A stretch of DNA of 64,000 bases, taken from NCBI GenBank assembly GCA_965203635.1, contig OZ241903.1, positions 1,178,001-1,242,000 on the forward strand. The letters are read 5' to 3'. The notes below the pieces were generated by a model. The model was given only the letters and a program-made list of their open reading frames with translations, was not told the DNA's origin and ran no database searches. A program made the position numbers and the translations under genes. The stretch's first letter is position 1; each line of letters starts with the position of its first letter. The stretch comes from Aldehydirespirator sp965203635 (lineage in GTDB: Bacteria; Actinomycetota; Acidimicrobiia; Acidimicrobiales; Aldehydirespiratoraceae). This document shows positions 42,502 to 49,038 of the stretch, in pieces.

Positions 42502-44754
42502 CACGCCCGGATCGACCATGATCGAACCCGACTTGATCCCGTCGACCGCGGCGTTCACCGCGTCCTGGATCTCGGCCGGCAGGCTGCCGAACGTCTTCTC
42601 GCAGACGCCGACATAGCCGCCCTGGAGATCCAGCACGGAAACGCCGCCGGCGAAGGTGCCGTTGGCCACCTGCTGCGCGGCCCGGAACACCGACCCGGCC
42701 ACATCCTTGGTGGCCGAGGTCAGGTAGTTGTCGGGCGCCAGCTGGTCCTTGCAGGTGTCGGTGCCGATCACCCAGTGGCCGGCACCGCGGTCCTTGGCCT
42801 CCTCGTAGGCGCCGAGACCGGAGAGTCCGGCCACCTCGAAGACGATGTCGGCACCATCGTCGTAGGCCGCCGACGACAGCTCCCGGCCGGTGGTGGGATC
42901 ATCGAAGGCGCCCACCCACGACACGGTCACCTCGGCCGCGGAGTTCACCGACGCCACGCCCTGCTGGAAGCCGCTCAGGAAGCGCACCGTCGGCGGGATC
43001 TCGATGCCGCCGACATAGGCGAGCTTGTCGGCCTGGGTGGTCATGCCGGCGATGATGCCCGCCAGGTAGGCGGCCTCGTGCTCGGCGTACAGCACGCTCT
43101 GCACGTTGGGCAGCGGATCGCCCGGGTCGAAGCCGCGGGCGCTGTCGGCGACCGCGTCGATCAGCACGAAGTTGGAGTCGGGGTTGGCCTCGGCGACCTC
43201 CTCGATGGCGTCGGTGATGAGGAAGCCCACGCCCACGGTGAGGTTGGCGCCGGCGTCGACCGACTGCTGGAGGTTGGGCACGTACTGGGCCTGCTCGCTC
43301 GACTCGATCACGTCGCCGGAGCCGCCGAGCTCCGTGGCGGCCTGGGAGATGCCGGCCCAGGCGAGGTCGTTGAAGCCCTCGTCGCCGAGACCGGCCTGGT
43401 CGGTGACCATCACCCAGCGGAAGCCGGTCATGTCCACGCCGGTGCCGCCCGGCAGGAACGCGTTGGTCCAGAGGTCGGCGCTGTTGACCGCGGTGCTGAT
43501 CACGCCGGCGTCGAACATCCGACCGGCGACGCCGCCCCACACGGAGCCTTCCATGGCGCCGAGGCCGAGCCGCTCGGTCGTGTCGCTGACGACCAGGTTC
43601 TTCATGACCTCGTAGGCGGCCTCGCCCACGCTGATCTCGAAGTCGGGCCAGATCTCGTTGATGTAGGCGATGATCGGGCCCGGGTCGTCGAGGAACGCCT
43701 GGAGGCCGGCCTGGGCCGCCTCGGCGAAGGCTCGAACGATGTCGGGATTGGCCGCGGCGTACGCGTCGGAGGTGAACAGCGTGGTGGCGTAGGAAGGGAA
43801 CCCGAGGGTGGTGGCGGTCAGCATCGCGGGGTCGGCGCCGGCCAACCGGGCGAAGTGGGGGCTGGTCGTGGCCATCGACTGGACAGCCCATCCCTCGTTC
43901 TCGCCCCAGGCGACCAGGTTGCCGTCGAAGGCGATCTCCTCGACCGCCAGGCTGTTCTCCCTCTTCAACACCTCCCAGAAGACCTGGCCCGGGAAGACCT
44001 GCACCTCGCCAAGATCGTCCACGCCGCCGATGCCCGAGGCGGAGTGCACCATGAGACCGAGCGGTGACTCCTGGTAGGTGGCGAAGAACGTGACCAGGTC
44101 GGCGCCCCCGGCCGAGGCGAGCACAACGTTCTCCGCGAGGGCCATGCCGAAGGTGACGTTGCCGGTCACGATGTCGTTGGCGGCGCGGATGCCGGGACCG
44201 CCGGGCCGGATCTCGACGTCGAGGTTGCGCTCCTCGAAGAAGCCGAGAAGGTCGGCGGCGTAGAGCGCGGCGTGGTCGGTCGAGGGGAACCAGTCGGTCT
44301 GTATCGACACCGAGGTCATCTCGGGCAGCACCGTCATGGCGCCGGCCATGACGGCCTCCTCGGCGGCCATCTCGGCCTCGGTGGCGGCGGCCTCGGCCTC
44401 GCTGGCTCGCGACTCGGCGGCCGAAGCGGCCTCCTGCGCGGCGGCGAGCTGGGCTTCGAGCTCGGCCATTTCCTCGTCGGAGGTGGCCGCGTCGGCGGCG
44501 GCTGCCTCCAGAGCCGCCGCAGCCTCGGCCGCGGCTGCTGCCGCGGCGTCGGCCTCGGCCCGGGCGGTATCAGCCTCGGCCCGGGCGGTGTCGGCCTCGG
44601 CCTCGGCCGCCTCGACGGCCTCAGTGTCTACCGCCGGGGCGGCGGGAGCGGGGGCGTCATCGGCGTCGTCGCCGCAGGCGGCCGCGACGAGCGCCAGCAC
44701 CGCGACCATCGCAAAGGCGGCGCGCAGGGGCTTCCGGAAGAAACGGGTGGACAT
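42499..44754 (-). CDS. Dual substrate-binding lipoprotein: NMT1/THI5-like plus BMP/PnrA-like
   Basis: A 751-residue secreted lipoprotein. The signal peptide MSTRFFRKPLRAAFAMVAVL ends in lipobox VAAAC (Cys27). Residues ~43-137 are an Ala/Glu-rich predicted coiled coil (AEADTARAEADTARAEADAA). About 148-440 form an NMT1/THI5-like domain of the type used by TauA/SsuA/ThiY binding proteins (SIQTDWFPSTDHAALYAADL, GFFEERNLDVEIRPGGPG). About 440-751 form a BMP/PnrA-like nucleoside-binding domain (GDEGFNDLAWAGI, LYAEHEAAYLAGIIAG, YVGGIEIPPTVRFLSGFQQG, GTDTCKDQ). A BMP-type transporter lies downstream and a TauBC-type transporter upstream, so the fusion may feed both. ATG 44754 has GAGGAG six bases upstream. 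The frame is continuous across the join. Confidence 0.9.
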   Translation of the reverse strand: MSTRFFRKPLRAAFAMVAVLALVAAACGDDADDAPAPAAPAVDTEAVEAAEAEADTARAEADTARAEADAAAAAAAEAAAALEAAAADAATSDEEMAELEAQLAAAQEAASAAESRASEAEAAATEAEMAAEEAVMAGAMTVLPEMTSVSIQTDWFPSTDHAALYAADLLGFFEERNLDVEIRPGGPGIRAANDIVTGNVTFGMALAENVVLASAGGADLVTFFATYQESPLGLMVHSASGIGGVDDLGEVQVFPGQVFWEVLKRENSLAVEEIAFDGNLVAWGENEGWAVQSMATTSPHFARLAGADPAMLTATTLGFPSYATTLFTSDAYAAANPDIVRAFAEAAQAGLQAFLDDPGPIIAYINEIWPDFEISVGEAAYEVMKNLVVSDTTERLGLGAMEGSVWGGVAGRMFDAGVISTAVNSADLWTNAFLPGGTGVDMTGFRWVMVTDQAGLGDEGFNDLAWAGISQAATELGGSGDVIESSEQAQYVPNLQQSVDAGANLTVGVGFLITDAIEEVAEANPDSNFVLIDAVADSARGFDPGDPLPNVQSVLYAEHEAAYLAGIIAGMTTQADKLAYVGGIEIPPTVRFLSGFQQGVASVNSAAEVTVSWVGAFDDPTTGRELSSAAYDDGADIVFEVAGLSGLGAYEEAKDRGAGHWVIGTDTCKDQLAPDNYLTSATKDVAGSVFRAAQQVANGTFAGGVSVLDLQGGYVGVCEKTFGSLPAEIQDAVNAAVDGIKSGSIMVDPGV

Positions 44755-44888
44755 ACGGAACTCCTCAGTCGGACGGACTTCGGGGAAGGAGGTCGGCTCC
44801 GATTGTCTCAGAGGCGAGTCACCGATGAGAACGCGGGCGGGCGGCAACCGGCTCCGGGACAGCTAGTGGACGGCTCGGGATGGCTCGC

Positions 44889-44912
44889 GGATCAGGTGTC
44901 GGATCAGGTGTC
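44889..44912. repeat. 12-bp tandem repeat spanning a stop codon (2 copies)
   Basis: GGATCAGGTGTC at 44889-44900 and 44901-44912. The second copy contains the stop codon of the TauC-type permease (TCA, 44904-44906). Confidence 0.8.
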
Positions 44913-45707
44913 GGCGATGCGGGCCGACTCGTGCCAGTGCCTCAGCACACGATTCCCCGCCGCCGACACGGCCAGGAAGAACGTGATGCCCAGAGCGGAC
45001 GAGACCGCGATGGCGGCGAACACGAAGTCGGTCTTCAGCTGGGTGCTGCCGAACGTGACCCAGTAGCCGAGCCCGGCCTCGTCGCCGCCGCGGCCGACCA
45101 CGATCTCGCCGACGATCGCTCCGATGACGGCGAGGCCGGCCGAGATCCGCAGCCCGGTGAACAGGTACGGGAGCGAGCTCGGGATCCGGATCTTCGAGAA
45201 CGTGAACCACGAGTTCCGCCGCCGGCCGCGCAGCCGGATCAGATCGACGAGAGCGGCGTCGGCCGAGCGCAGACCGGCCAGGCTGTTGGCCAGGATCGGG
45301 AACAGCGTGATGGTGAAGGCCACCAGCATCACCGACTGGCGTCCGGGTCCCCACCACAGGACATACAGCGGGGCGACGGCCACCGCCGGGACGGTCTGCA
45401 GCAGCACCGCCCAGGGGAAGAACGCCCGCTCGAGCATCCGGCTCAGGCTGAGGAACAGGGCCGCGCCCACGCCCACCGCGGTGGCGAAGAAGAACCCCAC
45501 GACCGACGCGTACAGCGTGTTCTTGAACCCGATCCACAGGCGGTCGAAGTCGGTGACGGTCGTGTCCAGCACACGGCCCGGCGAGGGAAAGACGAACGGC
45601 TTCGGCTCCAGGATCCGCACCGCCGCCCACCACACGAAGATCACGACCACCAGCACGATGAACTGCGGCGCCACGCCGACCACGATGGATCGCAGCCGGG
45701 CCATCAT
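44904..45707 (-). CDS. ABC transporter permease, TauC/SsuC/ThiX type
   Basis: A 267-residue BPD_transp_1 family permease with six helices. PSPGRVLDTTV near the first periplasmic loop, then TLYASVVGFFFATAVGVGAA, WAVLLQTVPAVAVAPLYVLW (the conserved QTxPxxAxxPLxxxWxG region) and the EAA-like loop RRRNSWFTFSKIRIPSSLPY are typical of nitrate/sulfonate/hydroxymethylpyrimidine importers. It partners with the ATPase at 45783-46658 and probably with the NMT1-like half of the downstream fused lipoprotein. ATG 45707 lies at the end of a mini-ORF chain (ATGA overlap). Confidence 0.9.
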   Translation of the reverse strand: MMARLRSIVVGVAPQFIVLVVVIFVWWAAVRILEPKPFVFPSPGRVLDTTVTDFDRLWIGFKNTLYASVVGFFFATAVGVGAALFLSLSRMLERAFFPWAVLLQTVPAVAVAPLYVLWWGPGRQSVMLVAFTITLFPILANSLAGLRSADAALVDLIRLRGRRRNSWFTFSKIRIPSSLPYLFTGLRISAGLAVIGAIVGEIVVGRGGDEAGLGYWVTFGSTQLKTDFVFAAIAVSSALGITFFLAVSAAGNRVLRHWHESARIADT

Positions 45708-45786
45708 CCCTGGGCCGCCAATCCTCGGGCCGCCATCATCGGGCCGCCATCATTCCTGGGCCGCCAATCCTCGGGTCGCTGATCAT
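45704..45786 (-). other. Two coupled mini-ORFs between TauB- and TauC-type genes
   Basis: ATG 45786 overlaps the ATPase stop (45783-45785) and opens MISDPRIGGPGMMAAR, stopping at 45736. ATG 45739 overlaps that stop and opens MMAARGLAAQG, stopping at 45704. ATG 45707 of the permease (MMARLRS) overlaps that stop. The element GGATGATGGCGGCCCG and its variants recur, showing repeated duplication of the junction with coupling preserved. The ATPase itself ends MMAARE, the same motif. Confidence 0.85.
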
Positions 45787-46658
45787 TCGCGTGCCGCCAT
45801 CATCTCTTGGCCCTCGGCGACCTCGTGAGCGGCCATGATCTCGCTGACGTCACGAGCCACCGCGGCGAACTCGGCGCTGGTCCTCAGCGCCGCGCTGCGG
45901 TCATCACCGAAAGGCACATCGACGATGCCCACCATCCGGCCCGGTGCGGGACTCATCACCGCCACCCGGTCGGCGAGGAAGACGGCCTCGCCGATGGAGT
46001 GCGTCACGAACACGCCCGTCACGCCCCGATCCCGTTGGAGCCGGATCAAGTCGTTGTTCAGGCGATTGCGGGTGATCTCGTCGAGAGCCGCGAACGGCTC
46101 GTCGAACAGCATCAGCTGGGGGTCGGTGGCGAAGGTCCGGGCCAGGCTGACCCGCATCTTCATGCCCCCGCTGAGCTCAGCCGGGTAGCTGCCCTCGAAA
46201 TCGGTCAGCCCGACCAGTTGAAGGGCCTCCCGGGCACGCTCGCGGCGCTCCCGCTTCCGGACCCCGTCGACCTCGAGGAAGAGCTCGACATTGCGGATCG
46301 CGGTACGCCACGGCAACAGGTGGGGGTCCTGGAACACGTAACCGGTCTCCGGACGATCGCCCCCGAAGTCCACCACGCCGTCGGTAGGCGTCAACAGGCC
46401 GGCGATGATCTTCAGAAGGGTGGACTTGCCGCACCCCGACGGGCCGACGACCGCGACCAGCTCCCCCGCTCCGATGGTGAGATCGACCCCGGTCAGCGCC
46501 AGGAACCCCGTCCGGAAGCGGCGGCTCACCCCGTCGATCGTGACCGTCCGGCCAACTCCGGGCGTGTCCACGGGCGCGGCGTGCTCGCCGGCCTGAGGCG
46601 TGTCCACGGGCGCGGCGTGCTCGCCGGCCTCGGACCCCTGGGCGTTCGTCGGACCCAC
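45783..46658 (-). CDS. ABC transporter ATPase, TauB/SsuB/ThiZ type
   Basis: A 291-residue ATPase. Walker A GPSGCGKSTLLKIIAGL, Q-loop GYVFQDPHLLPWRTAIRNVE, signature LSGGMKMRVSLARTF, Walker B LMLFDEPFAALDE and switch FVTHSIGEA are all intact. It energises the adjacent TauC-type permease. The start (GTG 46658) overlaps the Rieske gene stop by one base (TAGTG). Its N-terminus carries a perfect in-frame tandem copy of AGEHAAPVDTP (36-bp unit), not expected in the family; the ATPase domain begins about residue 36. With TauC-type and the fused binding protein it forms one import system for a sulfonate-, thiamin-precursor- or nucleobase-like compound. Confidence 0.92.
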   Translation of the reverse strand: MGPTNAQGSEAGEHAAPVDTPQAGEHAAPVDTPGVGRTVTIDGVSRRFRTGFLALTGVDLTIGAGELVAVVGPSGCGKSTLLKIIAGLLTPTDGVVDFGGDRPETGYVFQDPHLLPWRTAIRNVELFLEVDGVRKRERRERAREALQLVGLTDFEGSYPAELSGGMKMRVSLARTFATDPQLMLFDEPFAALDEITRNRLNNDLIRLQRDRGVTGVFVTHSIGEAVFLADRVAVMSPAPGRMVGIVDVPFGDDRSAALRTSAEFAAVARDVSEIMAAHEVAEGQEMMAARE

Positions 46659-47698
46659 TAGCCGCCCCAGCGGCCTCCCGCCCAGGTGGCATCGGGCCGC
46701 AACGGACCGGCCTCGGCGGCCAACTCGGCCAGGATCCGGCGGTACTCGAGGGTCATGCGGTCGCCCTTGGTGTGGACCTCGGTGGTGATCTCAGCCGGGA
46801 AGTCCGAAGGCATCCGCTCCAGCAGGGCCCGGTCCTCGCACTGCACGGTGCGGTCGACGCCGATGATGCCCCGGGCCTTCTCGTCGTCGGGGCGGTCGTT
46901 GCGGGCGATGAACTGGCAGAACAGCGTGCGGTGGTCGTCCACCGGAGCGCAGGTCTTGTAGAGCACGTGGCGCAGGTCGTTGGGGTACTCCAGCACGCCC
47001 CGGAACACCATCGGCTGGACCAGCTCGGCATGGGTGGTGCGGGTGATGAAGTCGTCGGTGATGCCGGTGTTGGCCTTCTGCTGCTCGGTGACCCGCGACT
47101 GGTAGGAGATGGTGAAGCTGAGGTTCCAGCCGTCGCGCTCGAGGTCGTAGTCGGACATGCGGGGGGCGTCGGCGTCGCCGATGCTGCCCCGGTGCACGAA
47201 CGACAGATGGCTCACATCCAGGGCGTTGTCCACCACCCGGGGCGCGGCCGCGTCCCAGACCTCCATCATCTCGTGGATCAGCACGTAGTCGGGGTCGTTC
47301 AGCTCGGGCAGGTCCGGGATCGGGGCCCTGGGCTCCTCCGCGATGCAGATCCACACCATCTCGTAGCGCTCGTCGGCGTGGACGGGCTGGAGGCTGGCCC
47401 GGCGGGGGATGGGAGTGGACGGGTCGTTCTGGGGGATGCACACGCAGCGACCGGAGGCGTCGTACTGCCAGCCGTGGTAGCCGCACACCAGACGGTCGCC
47501 GGTCAGCCAGCCCTGCGACAGCCGGGCGCCACGGTGAGGGCACAGGTCGAAGGCGGCGTGGACCTCGCCGTCGGCGGTGCGCCACACCACGTACTCCTCG
47601 CCGAAGAGCACCGCCTGATGGGGCTTGTCGGTCAGCTCGGCCGAGTACACGACCGGGTACCAGAACTCCCTGAGTGCAGGAATCTCGCTGACGAGCAC
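46658..47698 (-). CDS. Rieske-type non-heme iron oxygenase, alpha subunit
   Basis: A 346-residue oxygenase component. Rieske motif CPHRGARLSQG and CGYHGWQYD (CxH and CxxH ligands) near residues 50-75; the catalytic mononuclear iron site shows as VVDNALDVSHLSFVH, giving the D/H-H facial triad region. The architecture resembles vanillate O-demethylase and N-demethylases of methylxanthines. The position at the head of a nucleobase/nucleoside uptake and deaminase run suggests demethylation or hydroxylation of an imported ring compound, but this is inference. No dedicated reductase is adjacent. ATG 47698. Confidence 0.88.
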   Translation of the reverse strand: MLVSEIPALREFWYPVVYSAELTDKPHQAVLFGEEYVVWRTADGEVHAAFDLCPHRGARLSQGWLTGDRLVCGYHGWQYDASGRCVCIPQNDPSTPIPRRASLQPVHADERYEMVWICIAEEPRAPIPDLPELNDPDYVLIHEMMEVWDAAAPRVVDNALDVSHLSFVHRGSIGDADAPRMSDYDLERDGWNLSFTISYQSRVTEQQKANTGITDDFITRTTHAELVQPMVFRGVLEYPNDLRHVLYKTCAPVDDHRTLFCQFIARNDRPDDEKARGIIGVDRTVQCEDRALLERMPSDFPAEITTEVHTKGDRMTLEYRRILAELAAEAGPLRPDATWAGGRWGG

Positions 47699-47765
47699 GG
47701 TTGCCTCCCCCGGCCGACCGACGCCCTGATGTTAGTGCTGGGACCCACCGATAGCGTCAGCCGGC

Positions 47766-48884
47766 GTGAGCGAGGGGGGTCCGTGCGAGCGGCGCTACGG
47801 GGACTATGTGATCTCCGACGATCCGGCGCGCTTCGACGCCGACGCTATGCACGACTTCCTGGAGGTCGAGGGGTACTGGGCGACCGGGCGCACCCGGGAG
47901 CAGACCGCCGAGGGCGCGGCCAACAGCGTCGTGCTCGGGGTGTACGGGCCGGACGGGTCGATGGTGGGCGGGGCCCGGATTGTGACCGACCGGGCCACCT
48001 TCGGCTGGCTGACCGACGTATACGTGCTGGCCGAGCACCGGGGCCTGGGGCTGGGCCGGGCGGTGGTGGCCGCAGCCTGCGAACACCCGGCAGTGGCCGG
48101 CGTCAAGCGGATACTGCTGAAGACCGCCGACGCCCACGAGCTGTACCGGTCGTTCGGGTTCACCGAGCCGCCCGCGCCGGAAGGCTGGATGGAGTTGCGG
48201 CGCGAGCCGGGTGGGACGGAGGCGGATGACGCTGCCTTCGGAGCTGACGGTCCCGGTGACAGCGGGGACGGGATGCCTGCCCTCGCCTACGACCCGGCAG
48301 CCGGACCGCAGCCGTACGCGGCTTGGCAGGGCAGCGGGCTGCCCGACCCCCGCACCGCCCCGGTGTCGCAGGTCGCCACCCACCTGCTGGAGATCGTGAC
48401 CGCCGAGGGGCCGGTGACCGCGGAGAGGGCCTACCGGCTCTACATCCGGGGGGCGGGATCGTCGAAGGTCACCCAGCGGGCCCGGGCCCCGATGGAGCAG
48501 GCGCTGGGACGGCTCACGCTGCGGGGCCAGGTGGAGGTCGACGAGTTCGACAGCGGCGGCGAGGCCCAGCAGGTGCTGCGCCTGTCCGGGACCCCGGCAG
48601 TGGTTGTGCGGGAGCTGGGCGAGCGCTCGCTGTACGAGGTGCCGCTCAACGAGATCGCCGAACTGTTGAGGCACAAGCGGCGGGAACTGCTGGGCCGCTC
48701 CGGGGCCGGCGACCAGCCCGCCCACGCGGTGGCCGGAGTGATACAGGAGGCCGCGCTGCGCCGGGCCAGCCCCGAGCGTCTCAAGCGGGCCGTGCTCGAC
48801 GGCTACGGGCTGATCCGCATGACCCAGGCCGCCGAGCAGTACCTCGACGCCGCCCTGGCCCTGCTCGACGAGGGCGCCGCATAG
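47766..48884 (+). CDS. GNAT acetyltransferase with C-terminal extension
   Basis: A 372-residue protein. Residues ~1-145 form a GNAT domain: TFGWLTDVYVLAEHRGLGLG carries the acetyl-CoA loop (RGLGLGR), followed by LLKTADAHELYRSFGF. After a Gly/Asp linker, residues ~190-372 form a separate helical domain (VATHLLEIVTAEGPVTAERA, YRLYIRGAGSSKVTQRARAP). This second part is reminiscent of the DUF3320-like winged helix found next to helicases, though I am not certain. Such fusion is unusual for GNATs. The start is GTG 47766. It is divergent from the Rieske gene and convergent with the molybdenum hydroxylase. Confidence 0.75.
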   Translation: MSEGGPCERRYGDYVISDDPARFDADAMHDFLEVEGYWATGRTREQTAEGAANSVVLGVYGPDGSMVGGARIVTDRATFGWLTDVYVLAEHRGLGLGRAVVAAACEHPAVAGVKRILLKTADAHELYRSFGFTEPPAPEGWMELRREPGGTEADDAAFGADGPGDSGDGMPALAYDPAAGPQPYAAWQGSGLPDPRTAPVSQVATHLLEIVTAEGPVTAERAYRLYIRGAGSSKVTQRARAPMEQALGRLTLRGQVEVDEFDSGGEAQQVLRLSGTPAVVVRELGERSLYEVPLNEIAELLRHKRRELLGRSGAGDQPAHAVAGVIQEAALRRASPERLKRAVLDGYGLIRMTQAAEQYLDAALALLDEGAA

Positions 48885-48895
48885 CAGGCGACCGA

Positions 48896-49021
48896 AAATC
48901 TCGGTGCGAATCCTGTGGACACACTCCACATTTTCGACCCGAGAAAGTTGGGGCCGGAGGTGCCCTCAAATCTCGGTGCAGATCCTGTGGACCTACGCCA
49001 CATTCTCGACCCGAGATTTCT
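48896..49021. repeat. Dispersed palindrome, family C, two tandem copies
   Basis: AAATCTCGGTGC...ATCCTGTGGAC...CCACATT...TCGACCCGAGA occurs twice, starting at 48896 and 48968 (72-bp spacing). Each copy is an inverted repeat with arms TCTCGG/CCGAGA and an inner stem TGTGGA/TCCACA. It fills the gap between convergent genes and could end transcription from both sides. Confidence 0.8.
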
Positions 49022-49038
49022 GAGGAGGGCGGGGACGG

